DNA of 64,000 nt, taken from CAYNRA01 sp046296415 (GTDB taxonomy: Bacteria > Bacteroidota > Bacteroidia > Cytophagales > Spirosomataceae). Positions 8,168 to 16,821 of this stretch are shown here, one piece after another. A program made the position numbers and the translations under genes. Where the stretch lies: positions 1,054,001 through 1,118,000 of the forward strand of contig JBKBLN010000001.1 in the NCBI GenBank assembly GCA_046296415.1. The letters run 5' to 3'. Below the pieces are notes generated by a model. The model saw only the letters and a list, made by a program, of their open reading frames with translations, was not told where the DNA came from and did not search any database. The stretch's first letter is position 1; every line of letters begins with the position of its first letter.

Positions 8168-8995
8168 ATGAAAAATTCAGTGATCTCGAAGGGTAAGTTG
8201 CTTGATTTGTCAACGCCCAAAGTCATGGCCATTGTAAACATAACCCCGGATTCGTTTTTTTCAGGAAGCCGAGTGGACGAATCCACTGCCTTAATCACCA
8301 TGGAGCGCTTGCTCAACGATGGGGCAGACCTTTTGGATTTAGGAGCTTACTCCACGCGTCCAGGGGCCTTGGAAATCAGTATTCAAGAGGAGCTAGATCG
8401 CCTCATGCCGGTATTGGAATTGGGTATAAAGCATCATCCAGAGGTTTGGTTTTCGGTGGATACCTTTCGATCTGAGGTAGCACAAGAAGCTTGCCGAGCG
8501 GGAGCCAAACTAATTAATGACGTGTCTGGTGGTTTGTTAGATCCCCATATCATGACGGTGGCGGCAAGAGAGAAAGTACCCTACATTTTGATGCACATGC
8601 GGGGAAATCCGCAGAATATGCAAACCAAAGCGAAATATGGGCAGGTAACAGAAGAGGTAATTGAGGAGCTCAGCCGTCAAGTCACTTTGGCAAGTCAAGC
8701 GGGAATCCAAGAGTTGATTTTGGATCCTGGATTTGGTTTTTCCAAAACATGGGAACAGGGCTATCAATTGATTCGAGACTTTGATGCATTTACCTTGTTT
8801 GAAAAGCCAATTTTAGTGGGGGTTTCAAGAAAGTCGATGCTCTATAAACCTTTAGGGAGTACACCAGAGGATATACTTCCGGCAACCTCGGCCTTGCATA
8901 TGGCCTTATTAAATAAAGGGGCACATATTCTTCGGGTACACGATCCAAAGGAAGCTTGTCAAGTAATAAAATTGAGGGAATGGATACATAAGTAA
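8168..8995 (+). CDS. folP: dihydropteroate synthase
   Basis: This 275-residue cytosolic enzyme condenses dihydropterin pyrophosphate with p-aminobenzoate to give dihydropteroate, in folate synthesis. The TIM-barrel signature motifs are all present in order: VNITPDSFF (pterin and phosphate loop), DLGAYSTRPGA, FSVDTFR, INDVSGG, LMHMRGNP, LDPGFGFSK and the C-terminal GVSRKSM and RVHD. The start is the ATG at 8168; a longer open frame reaches back through the promoter and into the divergent DUF1599 gene and is rejected. The sulfonamide-contacting residues look ordinary. Confidence 0.96.
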   Translation: MKNSVISKGKLLDLSTPKVMAIVNITPDSFFSGSRVDESTALITMERLLNDGADLLDLGAYSTRPGALEISIQEELDRLMPVLELGIKHHPEVWFSVDTFRSEVAQEACRAGAKLINDVSGGLLDPHIMTVAAREKVPYILMHMRGNPQNMQTKAKYGQVTEEVIEELSRQVTLASQAGIQELILDPGFGFSKTWEQGYQLIRDFDAFTLFEKPILVGVSRKSMLYKPLGSTPEDILPATSALHMALLNKGAHILRVHDPKEACQVIKLREWIHK

Positions 8996-9123
8996 AAAAG
9001 TAACCGTAAAATAATTTTCTTTATTTGATAACAAACCGTGGATTTTTTCTCTTGAAATTTTGACCTATATTTACAATCGAGTCATTTGCACATTCACTGC
9101 ATAACAATTTAATAGTTCACGCT

Positions 9124-11160
9124 ATGAAAAAACATTGTTTATTTTTTTTATCCATCTTGCTATTGCTTTTCAGTCAAAGTGAAATAGCATTTGCAGCGCC
9201 AGGGGTACCCCAAGTTCAGGGATTGGGTTTTACTGCTAGAACCAATACGACCATCCACAGTGTATGGTTAGCTGTGCCTGGTGCTACACAATACATTCAT
9301 GAATTTTCCGAGGACGGTGTATCCAATTGGCAGGTAACCACCTTCTCTGCTACGGCAGGTCCGGAGTTCATCATGCGTGGTCTCACCCCAAACGTAACCT
9401 ACCATGTTCGTGTAAAAGCAGTGATTGGTGGTTCAGAAGGTAGTTATTCTACCATAGCGCTCATGCGTACATTAAACGTGCCAAATGCTCCTACCAATTT
9501 ACGTGCTACCCTACAATCAGGCGTTGCCAATTTAACCTGGGAAGATAATTCAAATGCTGAAACTCGTTATTTGGTGTATGCTTCATTTAATGGGGGAGGG
9601 TCGTATGCCGCTCCGATTTCAGTACCTGCCGTCAACGGTGGGTTAGGTCGTTTTTCTTACGGTGGGTTACCACCCAATTCAGATGTTTTCTTTTACGTTG
9701 TAGCTGAAAACCTGGATGGAATCTCTGCTCAATCAAACAATCTTCGCGTAACCACCGTACCAAGCAAAGTTTCTTTGATTTCAACTTATGCGGTTGGTCT
9801 CAACTTTGTAGGTCTATTCTGGCAAGGTCCAAATACATCACCCGGTGGTTTTAACTTGCAATACATGAGAGAAAATTCGGGCAGTTGGAATACCATATTT
9901 ATTTCTTCGAATGCTGGAAACTCATTTGTGGTTCCAGATTTACAACAGGGAACTCGCTATTTTTTCCGAATTGCAGCGCTTAATTCATCAGGACAAGGGG
10001 ATTTCTCGGACCCAATTTTAGTGACTACTCTGAGAAGAACAGCTCCTAATGCACCTCAAGATTTGAGAACTCGCCCATTGAGTGATGTCAGTATAATCTC
10101 CTCTTGGGCACTTGGTACAGAAGATCAAGTCTTTTTTACCAATACCCGGAACTCCTTGGTGGCTCAAATCACACGAGATACCACCATGTCACCCTCTTCT
10201 TTCCCTGTAAATCGGGATGAAGCTTCGTTTACTTTTGTTGATCTTCAGCCTCGTACAGCTTACTTCATTCGGGTGGGTGCGGTCAATGAAATAGGTACCA
10301 ACTTTACACCCTGGAAGGTGGATACAACACTTGGTCGTCCAATTGCTCCATCAAACTTAGCTGCCTCTGCGGCTCGTGATGCGACAGGAGGCGCTATTGT
10401 AAATATCTCTTGGAAAGATAATTCAACCAATGAGGAATTCTTTACAGTTACTATTCAAGGTGGAAGTGCTCCTCAGTCGGTTAAAGTGATTCCAAATACA
10501 ACTCAGTTTACCCATGTTCCGGTAGAGGAAGGTGTCAGCTATGCGTATTTCGTGTCTGCGGGCAATCAGTTTGGAACCTCGACCAGTTCAGATACCGTTC
10601 GTGTCACTGTTCCTTTCACAACCACACCCAAAGCACCCTATGGTCTAAAGGCCGTTCGTTCAGGTGGAAACGTGGTATTAACATGGTTGGATGATTCCAA
10701 TGCCGAACAAAACTTCAGTATTGAAAGAGCTCCGGCTGGAACAACAACATTTGCGGTAGTGGGTACTGTTAACCGAAATGTAACCACCTTCACCGATGTC
10801 AATGTGGCTGGAAATGCAGGGTTCGTTTACCGTGTGCGAGCCACCAACCCGATCGGATCATCAGCCTACTCGAATACAGCTTCGGTTACTGGCGCAACCG
10901 GACAGGGCTTAGTTCCAGCTGATTGGGCGATTTACCCCAACCCAACAGCGAATAGTCTTCGTGTGGATGTTGCAGACCTTGATCTTAAAGGAGCACTTAC
11001 AGTTCGCGTTTTGGATGGTATGAACCGTGAGTTACTTCGGAAAAGTTTTGATGCAGCCACAGGAACTGTGCTCGACATGAGTTCATTGAAGGAAGGTACC
11101 TATACCTTGGTCGTTTCAGGCGATGGCACGAAAATCTCCAAAAAGGTTGTTAAGTTGTAA
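9124..11160 (+). CDS. secreted fibronectin type III protein with T9SS sorting domain
   Basis: This 678-residue exported protein has a signal peptide (residues 1-25, ending FAAPG), about six consecutive fibronectin type III domains from about 27 to 592 (each with the pattern of a proline-rich start, a Trp near the middle and YxxRVxA near the end), and a C-terminal domain from about 597 that begins DWAIYPNPTANSLRV and ends SKKVVKL. The last is a type A sorting domain of the type IX secretion system, so the protein is probably carried across the outer membrane and attached to the surface or released. No enzyme domain is seen; an adhesive or scaffold role is likely. It is a single-gene unit closed by the hairpin at 11180-11211. 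Confidence 0.9.
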   Translation: MKKHCLFFLSILLLLFSQSEIAFAAPGVPQVQGLGFTARTNTTIHSVWLAVPGATQYIHEFSEDGVSNWQVTTFSATAGPEFIMRGLTPNVTYHVRVKAVIGGSEGSYSTIALMRTLNVPNAPTNLRATLQSGVANLTWEDNSNAETRYLVYASFNGGGSYAAPISVPAVNGGLGRFSYGGLPPNSDVFFYVVAENLDGISAQSNNLRVTTVPSKVSLISTYAVGLNFVGLFWQGPNTSPGGFNLQYMRENSGSWNTIFISSNAGNSFVVPDLQQGTRYFFRIAALNSSGQGDFSDPILVTTLRRTAPNAPQDLRTRPLSDVSIISSWALGTEDQVFFTNTRNSLVAQITRDTTMSPSSFPVNRDEASFTFVDLQPRTAYFIRVGAVNEIGTNFTPWKVDTTLGRPIAPSNLAASAARDATGGAIVNISWKDNSTNEEFFTVTIQGGSAPQSVKVIPNTTQFTHVPVEEGVSYAYFVSAGNQFGTSTSSDTVRVTVPFTTTPKAPYGLKAVRSGGNVVLTWLDDSNAEQNFSIERAPAGTTTFAVVGTVNRNVTTFTDVNVAGNAGFVYRVRATNPIGSSAYSNTASVTGATGQGLVPADWAIYPNPTANSLRVDVADLDLKGALTVRVLDGMNRELLRKSFDAATGTVLDMSSLKEGTYTLVVSGDGTKISKKVVKL

Positions 11161-11179
11161 TTTTTACTTGACGAATAGT

Positions 11180-11211
11180 AAAAAGCCCGATTCGAAAGAA
11201 TCGGGCTTTTT
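11180..11211. terminator. bidirectional intrinsic terminator
   Basis: A perfect 14-bp stem (11180-11193 with 11198-11211) around GAAA has A and T runs at its base. It sits between the fibronectin protein gene and the convergent glgB. Confidence 0.92.
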
Positions 11212-11234
11212 ACATAATGAGATGATGATCAGGA

Positions 11235-13169
11235 TCAAATTTTGGCTTGAAATGCCATCATCCCCAAAGGTGGTAATTTAACCAATATAGAATAAGGCTG
11301 GCCATGCCAAGGTAGGGCTTCGGCCTCCAAGTTATGATTGACCACTCCACTACCTCCATACGCTATGTCGTCCGAATTGAGAATTTCAACATAGGTTCCC
11401 TTGGCCGGAACGCCCAAGCGATAGGAGCCATGTGCCAAGGGGGTCATATTGAGGGCTACAAAAACAGATTCTTGTTCGATAAATCCTTTTCGTTTGTAAT
11501 ACAAAACACAATTTTGTCGATCAGTGGTATCAATCCATTCAAAACCATCGCCGCTAAATTGCTTATCATACAAAGCAGGATATTGAGTATAACCCTCGTT
11601 TAGTGCTTTAATCCATTTGGCAACTCCTTGATGATTCGGCTGCTCAAGCAAATGCCAGTCAAGGCTATACTGGAAGTTCCACTCTTTTCTTTGTCCAAAT
11701 TCTCCCCCCATAAACAAGAGTTTGGTGCCAGGATGGGTAAACATATAGCCAAAGAGTAAGCGTAGATTCGCGAACTTTTGCCATTCATCTCCAGGCATTT
11801 TATCCCAAAGTGATCCCTTTCCATAGACGACTTCATCGTGTGAAAGAGGAAGCATGAAGTTTTCAGAAAAGGCGTAAACTGTACTGAATGTCAGGTCGTC
11901 TTGATGCCAGGAACGATACATTGGATCTTTGGCAAAGTATCGTAAGGTATCGTTCATCCAGCCCATCATCCATTTCATGCCGAAACCAAGCCCGCCTGTG
12001 TAAACCGGTCGAGAGACTCCCGGAAAAGCAGTTGATTCTTCCGCGATGGTTTGGGCAGTCGGAAACTCCTTGAATATGATTTCGTTTAATTCTTTAAAAA
12101 GGGAGATGACTTCTAGGTTTTCTCGACCTCCAAAAACGTTAGGAACCCACTCCCCGGCATTTCGAGAATAGTCACGATAGAGCATGGACGCTACGGCGTC
12201 AACGCGGAGACCATCGGCATGAAAACGATCCAGCCAGAAAAGAGCATTGCTTATCAAAAAAGATCGAACTTCATATCGACCATAATTAAATATATAACTC
12301 TTCCAGTCTGGGTGATAGCCTTCTCGAGGATCTTGATGTTCATACAGGGCTGTCCCATCAAATCGGAACAAGCCGTGCGCATCTCCTGGATAATGAGAAG
12401 GTACCCAGTCTAAAATGACCCCTATATTGGCTTTATGTAAGGATTCGACCAGATACATAAAATCCTGCGGAGTGCCGAATCGACTGGAAGCAGCGAAATA
12501 ACCGGTTATCTGATATCCCCACGAAGGTTCATACGGATGCTGCATCACGGGCATAAATTCAACATGGGTAAAGCCCATTTCTTGAACATACGGAACCAAG
12601 GTGTCTGCAATCTCTCGATAGCCTAGTCGTCGGTCGTTGTTTGAGGGATCACGTTTCCAAGAACCTAAGTGTACTTCGTAAACCGACATAGGCGATTGAA
12701 GAGAATTGTGTTTTCCTCGATTTTTCATCCAATCCTCATCCTTCCATTCGTACCAAGTATCCCAAATTATCGACGCTGTTTTAGGTGGTTCTTCCCACCG
12801 AAGAGCATAGGGGTCTCCTTTTTCGATGTATTCATTTGAAGGGCTTAGTATACCATATTTATAGACTTCCCCATTTCCGATAGAGGGTATCCATCCTTCC
12901 CAAATGCCAGAACCATCCCAACGCGGGAATAAAGCATGGGATTCTGGGTTCCATCCATTAAAATTTCCAAGTACAAATACTTTTTGTGCGTTGGGAGCCC
13001 AAACGGAAAAATAGGTACCCGTGACATCGAGATGTGACACCACATGGCTGCCCATCTTTTCATAAAGTTTGTAATGTTTCCCCGATTTGAAGAGGTGAAT
13101 GTCGAATTCGGTGTACAAGCTGTAAGGTTCCACTGCTTGGAAGGTTACAGATGCTTTCTTTTTAGCCAT
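11235..13169 (-). CDS. glgB: 1,4-alpha-glucan branching enzyme
   Basis: This 644-residue cytosolic GH13 enzyme makes alpha-1,6 branches in glycogen. After an N-terminal CBM48 domain (about 25-130, with YFSVWAPNAQKVFVLGNFNGW) comes the catalytic barrel: DWVPSHYP (region I), DGLRVDAVASML with the nucleophile Asp (region II), AEESTAFPGV with the acid Glu (region III) and LSHDEVVYGKG with the third carboxylate (region IV). A C-terminal all-beta domain follows. The length suits GlgB lacking the first N-terminal module. The next gene upstream on the same strand is the CBS protein, but its terminator lies between them, and I see no clear promoter in the short remaining space, so read-through is possible. 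Confidence 0.96.
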   Translation of the reverse strand: MAKKKASVTFQAVEPYSLYTEFDIHLFKSGKHYKLYEKMGSHVVSHLDVTGTYFSVWAPNAQKVFVLGNFNGWNPESHALFPRWDGSGIWEGWIPSIGNGEVYKYGILSPSNEYIEKGDPYALRWEEPPKTASIIWDTWYEWKDEDWMKNRGKHNSLQSPMSVYEVHLGSWKRDPSNNDRRLGYREIADTLVPYVQEMGFTHVEFMPVMQHPYEPSWGYQITGYFAASSRFGTPQDFMYLVESLHKANIGVILDWVPSHYPGDAHGLFRFDGTALYEHQDPREGYHPDWKSYIFNYGRYEVRSFLISNALFWLDRFHADGLRVDAVASMLYRDYSRNAGEWVPNVFGGRENLEVISLFKELNEIIFKEFPTAQTIAEESTAFPGVSRPVYTGGLGFGMKWMMGWMNDTLRYFAKDPMYRSWHQDDLTFSTVYAFSENFMLPLSHDEVVYGKGSLWDKMPGDEWQKFANLRLLFGYMFTHPGTKLLFMGGEFGQRKEWNFQYSLDWHLLEQPNHQGVAKWIKALNEGYTQYPALYDKQFSGDGFEWIDTTDRQNCVLYYKRKGFIEQESVFVALNMTPLAHGSYRLGVPAKGTYVEILNSDDIAYGGSGVVNHNLEAEALPWHGQPYSILVKLPPLGMMAFQAKI

Positions 13170-13186
13170 AGGTTAGATTATAAGAA

Positions 13187-13219
13187 TAAAAAACTTGCAG
13201 GGGGCTTCTCCTGCAAGTT
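13187..13219 (-). terminator. intrinsic terminator of the CBS gene
   Basis: A 10-bp stem (13192-13201 with 13210-13219) is followed on the minus strand by TTTTT (13187-13191). It lies between the CBS stop and the glgB start. Confidence 0.8.
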
Positions 13220-13244
13220 AATGATAATTTTGAAAACATAGGGA

Positions 13245-13679
13245 TTAAGTACCGGAGATGTATTGCTCCAAATACTGGATGTGGTCAGATTGTTCGCTGA
13301 TAATGGAAGTCACAATGTCGCCAACCGAAACGACTCCCAAAACTTGTTCATCTTCCACGACAGGCAAATGGCGAAACTTATGCTGACTCATTAAGCTCAT
13401 ACATTCTCGAATTGATTGTTGCCTGGTAACGGTAAACACGTGGGAGGTCATGACCTCCTTAACTTGTGTGGTAGCAGCATGGCGTCCTTTGATTACCCCT
13501 TTTCGGGCATAATCTCGCTCTGAAAAGATCCCAACCAAGTGATCATTCTCCATGACTAATACCACACCAATGTTAAATTTTGCCATTAACTCGAGTGCTT
13601 CAATTACCAATTGGTCGGGTTTTATCGCATGGATGATACCCTCTTTTTGTTTGTTCAGTAAATTACCTACAGTTGACAT
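13245..13679 (-). CDS. CBS-domain protein
   Basis: The 144-residue cytosolic protein is little more than a tandem pair of CBS domains (about 10-70 and 78-138). The second strand-helix units are seen in VVLVMENDHLVGIFSERDYARK and RHLPVVEDEQVLGVVSVGDIV; the Ser/Gly-Glu-Arg-Asp and GDIV ends are the usual adenosyl-nucleotide contacts. Such stand-alone CBS pairs sense AMP, ATP or S-adenosylmethionine, but the partner here is unknown. The start is the ATG at 13679, with an exact -7 box at 13710-13717; the longer open frame upstream runs through that promoter and is rejected. Confidence 0.92.
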   Translation of the reverse strand: MSTVGNLLNKQKEGIIHAIKPDQLVIEALELMAKFNIGVVLVMENDHLVGIFSERDYARKGVIKGRHAATTQVKEVMTSHVFTVTRQQSIRECMSLMSQHKFRHLPVVEDEQVLGVVSVGDIVTSIISEQSDHIQYLEQYISGT

Positions 13680-13709
13680 CGTAATGTTGGTTAAGTTTTG
13701 CCCAGGAAT

Positions 13710-13717
13710 CAAAAATA
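13710..13717 (-). promoter_or_regulatory. Bacteroidota -7 box for the CBS gene
   Basis: TATTTTTG on the minus strand matches TAnnTTTG exactly, 30 bases before the CBS start. A TTG lies 25 bases upstream, slightly far for the -33 element. Confidence 0.5.
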
Positions 13718-13753
13718 AGTTACACTTTATAACTGAAAAATACAATAGGTGGT

Positions 13754-13845
13754 AAAAAAAATAGTCTCAGGTAAAACCCGAGACTATTCCCTTTATCTAA
13801 CTCAAAACCTCTATCGTTCTGCACATAACGTGTTTGAACAATATC
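13754..13845 (-). ncRNA. candidate small RNA with its own promoter and terminator
   Basis: Between the divergent CBS and rarA genes the minus strand carries an exact -7 box (13851-13858), then about 60 bases that can fold into a hairpin (UUGUUC 13841-13836 with GAACGA 13819-13814, around an inner CAC/GUG stem), then a strong terminator: a 9-bp stem (13760-13768 with 13780-13788), extended by a GG/CC pair, and a T run at 13754-13760. No minus-strand gene lies upstream to need this terminator, and the CBS gene has its own promoter after it. A transcript of about 90 nt is therefore predicted. I do not recognise it as a known RNA family. A leader with an attenuator for the CBS gene is the main alternative. 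Confidence 0.5.
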
Positions 13846-13850
13846 GAGCT

Positions 13851-13858
13851 CAAATTTA
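13851..13858 (-). promoter_or_regulatory. Bacteroidota -7 box for the candidate sRNA
   Basis: TAAATTTG on the minus strand matches TAnnTTTG exactly. The -33 region is weak: TTTTCG about 23 bases upstream. Confidence 0.45.
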
Positions 13859-13909
13859 ACTGGAAAATAATGTAGATTGTGCGAAAATGCAGATTGGTTC
13901 AATAATTTT

Positions 13910-15202
13910 ATGGAATTTTTAAATTTTGATAGATCTGAGGCGATTCCATTGGCCGAAAGAATGCGCCCTTCCACGCTTGATCAGGTGGTGGGTCAAAGGC
14001 ACTTGGTTTCGCCGCAGAGTACGTTTCGCCGGGCATTAGACAATAAGGTTCTGAGGTCTTGTCTATTTTGGGGACCACCGGGTGTAGGAAAAACGACATT
14101 GGCGCAAATCATTGCTAAATCAGCAGAGCGCCCGTTCTATGCGCTATCGGCCATCCAGGCGGGTGTAAAAGACATTCGGGAGATTGTGCAAAAACCACAT
14201 GGCTTGTTTCCTCCCGTGGTCTTTATCGACGAAATACATCGATTCAATAAATCTCAACAAGATGCGCTGTTGCCTTCGGTTGAACAGGGCAAGATTACGT
14301 TAATCGGGGCAACCACCGAAAATCCTTCCTTTGAGGTAAATGCGGCTTTGCTTTCCCGTTGTCAAATTTATACCCTGGAGCCGTTAACCTTAGCGGATTT
14401 AGTGGTTATTGCGGAACGTGCGTTCAAAGAGGATTCGGTATTGGTTCAAAAAAAGATTGAGGTAGATTCTTACGAAATGCTTTACCAATATTCAGGAGGT
14501 GACGTACGGAAATGGCTCAATGCGCTTGAAATGGTTGTTTTATCCCAATGGGATCTCCCTGTGGTGCGGGTAAATCACGAAACTATCGGTGCTGTTTTGC
14601 CGTCGTTGGTCAGTCGTTACGATAAACAAGGCGAGCAGCATTATGATATTATTTCGGCCTTTATTAAATCCATCCGGGGGTCGGATCCGGACGCCGCTTT
14701 GTACTGGTTTGGTCGGATGTGGCTAGCCGGGGAGGAGGATGTTTTTATTGCTCGACGCCTTCTCATCTTGGCGGCGGAGGATATCGGTTTGGCCAATCCA
14801 ACGGCGGTCATTATGGCCAAAAATTGTCTGGAGTCCGTTCGTATGATTGGACGGCCGGAATCGCGGATTATTTTGGGGCAAACCATTGTTTATTTGGCCA
14901 CTTCACCCAAGTCGAATAGTTCGTACCGTGCAGTAGATAAAGCCATCGCATTTGCTGAGAAAAATCTTCATGCCGAGGTACCTTTGGCTCTAAGAAATGC
15001 TCCTACTCAATGGATGAAACAGATTGGGTATGGGAAAGGATACCTGTACAGTCACGATTACCCCGGTCATTTTGCTCGCCAATCCTTTTGGCCCGATCAA
15101 ATGGAGGAGCAGGTTTTCTTTCAACCAGCCGAAAATCCTAGAGAACAAGAATTGGCTAAAATTCTAAAAAATTGGTGGCCTACTCGATATAAAAAAGAGT
15201 AG
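13910..15202 (+). CDS. rarA: replication-associated recombination protein A, AAA+ ATPase
   Basis: This 430-residue cytosolic AAA+ ATPase of the RarA/MgsA/WRNIP1 family acts at stalled replication forks with SSB. It has PLAERMRP near the start, the Walker A loop GPPGVGKTT near residue 55, Walker B VVFIDEIHRF near 104, sensor 1 GATTENPSF near 130, and the C-terminal MgsA domain with DPDAALYWFGRM and LIILAAEDIGLANP-like sequence near 270-300. The ATG at 13910 gives the usual family start; an in-frame TTG further upstream would add 11 residues. It has no operon partners and faces the lipoprotein gene at its 3' end. Confidence 0.96.
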   Translation: MEFLNFDRSEAIPLAERMRPSTLDQVVGQRHLVSPQSTFRRALDNKVLRSCLFWGPPGVGKTTLAQIIAKSAERPFYALSAIQAGVKDIREIVQKPHGLFPPVVFIDEIHRFNKSQQDALLPSVEQGKITLIGATTENPSFEVNAALLSRCQIYTLEPLTLADLVVIAERAFKEDSVLVQKKIEVDSYEMLYQYSGGDVRKWLNALEMVVLSQWDLPVVRVNHETIGAVLPSLVSRYDKQGEQHYDIISAFIKSIRGSDPDAALYWFGRMWLAGEEDVFIARRLLILAAEDIGLANPTAVIMAKNCLESVRMIGRPESRIILGQTIVYLATSPKSNSSYRAVDKAIAFAEKNLHAEVPLALRNAPTQWMKQIGYGKGYLYSHDYPGHFARQSFWPDQMEEQVFFQPAENPREQELAKILKNWWPTRYKKE

Positions 15203-15205
15203 GCC
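15177..15205 (-). terminator. possible terminator of the lipocalin-like gene, inside the rarA 3' end
   Basis: A perfect 9-bp stem (15177-15185 with 15197-15205) spans the rarA stop codon and is followed on the minus strand by ACCAATTTTTT. It would serve the convergent lipoprotein gene while encoding the last residues of RarA. Confidence 0.5.
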
Positions 15206-15219
15206 ATCCGGTCAATTCA

Positions 15220-15747
15220 TTATGACTTGGTGAACGAGTAGGTGAGATTAAAACGAACCAAAGTAGATTTGTACAAATTTAATAATAGTTGCACGAGAGG
15301 ATCTGTCGAAGCATACGCCTCCAAGGTTAGGAAGAGTTGGTCTTTGTTCATGTTTAATGTCATTGTATTTCGCTTGATATCAGTCGTGAAATACAGCTGA
15401 GCATCTTGGGTTTCTCCAGGCTCTCGGAAGGTCAAAACGGTAGTATTGCCATCAATTCGGTAGCGTCCTTCCACATTCAGGGTTGATTCGGCGGTTCCTT
15501 GAATAGGTACTAGAAAATTCTGGGCTTGAAAAGTGCCATTGGCCTGAAAAGTGATCCGGGAGGGTTGTTGTTGACTAAAGGTCTCTTTTTCTTTGATCGG
15601 TTGCTCGTTTTCTACTTGAGATTCTGTTTCAACCGATTCAACATTCCATGTGCCTTCTAGTTCCTCTTGAGGTACAACATCATTGGATTGGCATCCAATC
15701 AATACCACAAAGCTGGCCATAAGACCTGCAAACACTACATTTTTCAT
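15220..15747 (-). CDS. lipocalin-like lipoprotein
   Basis: The 175-residue protein has a lipoprotein signal peptide, MKNVVFAG...VLIGCQSND, with the lipobox cysteine at residue 19, so it is probably anchored in the inner or outer membrane. The mature part starts with ELEGTWNVESVE, the opening typical of lipocalin-like domains in Bacteroidota, followed by antiparallel beta-strand patterns (RITFQANGTF, GRYRIDGNTTVLTF, TMTLNMNKDQLFLTLEAY). The ligand is unknown. I use the ATG at 15747; the open frame upstream runs into the glycosyltransferase gene and is not credible. It lies 82 bases after that gene on the same strand and may be cotranscribed. Confidence 0.8.
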   Translation of the reverse strand: MKNVVFAGLMASFVVLIGCQSNDVVPQEELEGTWNVESVETESQVENEQPIKEKETFSQQQPSRITFQANGTFQAQNFLVPIQGTAESTLNVEGRYRIDGNTTVLTFREPGETQDAQLYFTTDIKRNTMTLNMNKDQLFLTLEAYASTDPLVQLLLNLYKSTLVRFNLTYSFTKS

Positions 15748-15829
15748 AAGAATTTTAGTTGTTTTGGTGACAAATACATTTTCATAACGCAAACAACCTG
15801 TAGCTTTAGTATGTGTGGAAATAAAAAAA

Positions 15830-16786
15830 TTAAATTTCCTCTCCAATCGTATATTCTTCTTTTGTAATGTTATGTTTAACAAGAAGTTCTCCGATGAAAC
15901 CTGCCAAAAACAATTGTACTCCAAGGATAACGGCGACTAATGCTAGGAAAAAGAGGGGATGATCTGTTACATTTCGGTATTTTAAACCCGCCCAAATATT
16001 GTACAATTTTTGTCCGATCAGTACGAGAGTTATGAAACTTCCAGCGAGAAAGGAAAGGATTCCCATGGTTCCAAAGAAATGCATGGGTCGTCGTCCAAAC
16101 TTATGTAAAAAGGTGATCGAGAGCAAGTCAAGAAACCCGTTGATGAATCGATCTAAACCAAATTTGGTCGTACCGTATTTTCGAGCTTGGTGCTGCACTA
16201 CTTTTTCTCCGATGCGGTCAAATCCTTGCCATTTAGCAATGACAGGAATGTACCGGTGCATTTCTCCATAAATCAAAATATTTTTAACAACTTTGGATCG
16301 ATAGGCTTTTAAGCCGCAGTTGAAATCGTGTAAAGAAACGCCAGATATGGATCTTGTCACAGCATTGAAAAGCTTGGTTGGCCAAGTTTTGGTGATGGGG
16401 TCATACCGTTTTTTCTTCCAACCTGAAACTAGATCATAGCCCTCCTCCGTAATCATGCGGTATAGATCTGGTATTTCCTCGGGGCTATCTTGCAAGTCGG
16501 CATCCATGGTAATGATAACGCTGCCCATGGCTTGATTAAAGCCCGTTTGAAGGGCAGCTGTTTTTCCGTAATTGCGTTGGAATTTAAATCCTCGAATGTG
16601 TTCGTTTCTCTTTTTTAATTCTGCGATGACAGACCACGATGCATCCGAACTACCATCATCTACAAAAAGAATTTCGTACGAAAAATCATGCTCGTTCATG
16701 ACCTTCACGATCCAATCGTGGAGTTCTGGCAATGATTCGGCTTCATTAAACAGGGGGATCAGAATACTGATTTGAAGTGCTTGCAT
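15830..16786 (-). CDS. family 2 glycosyltransferase, dolichol-phosphate-mannose-synthase-like, membrane
   Basis: This 318-residue protein is a GT-A-fold glycosyltransferase that probably transfers a sugar from a nucleotide sugar to a polyprenyl phosphate, in the manner of ArnC or GtrB. The opening ISILIPLFNEAESL, the nucleotide-binding LFVDDGSSD near 42 and the metal-binding MDADLQDSPEEI near 98 are all visible, as is the QRNYGKTAALQTGF segment. Two C-terminal transmembrane helices (about 232-255 and 272-300) anchor it in the inner membrane. The ATG at 16786 is used. It follows trmN6 by 35 bases on the same strand. The sugar and acceptor cannot be read from the sequence. Confidence 0.9.
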   Translation of the reverse strand: MQALQISILIPLFNEAESLPELHDWIVKVMNEHDFSYEILFVDDGSSDASWSVIAELKKRNEHIRGFKFQRNYGKTAALQTGFNQAMGSVIITMDADLQDSPEEIPDLYRMITEEGYDLVSGWKKKRYDPITKTWPTKLFNAVTRSISGVSLHDFNCGLKAYRSKVVKNILIYGEMHRYIPVIAKWQGFDRIGEKVVQHQARKYGTTKFGLDRFINGFLDLLSITFLHKFGRRPMHFFGTMGILSFLAGSFITLVLIGQKLYNIWAGLKYRNVTDHPLFFLALVAVILGVQLFLAGFIGELLVKHNITKEEYTIGEEI

Positions 16787-16821
16787 AAACGAGATGGGGA
16801 ACAAAATCCGACTACAAAAGT

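Noticed and set aside
13720..13974. Minus-strand open frame of 84 codons upstream of the CBS gene
   Set aside because: It overlaps the rarA start, the candidate sRNA, its terminator and the CBS promoter. A terminator inside a real gene is unlikely.
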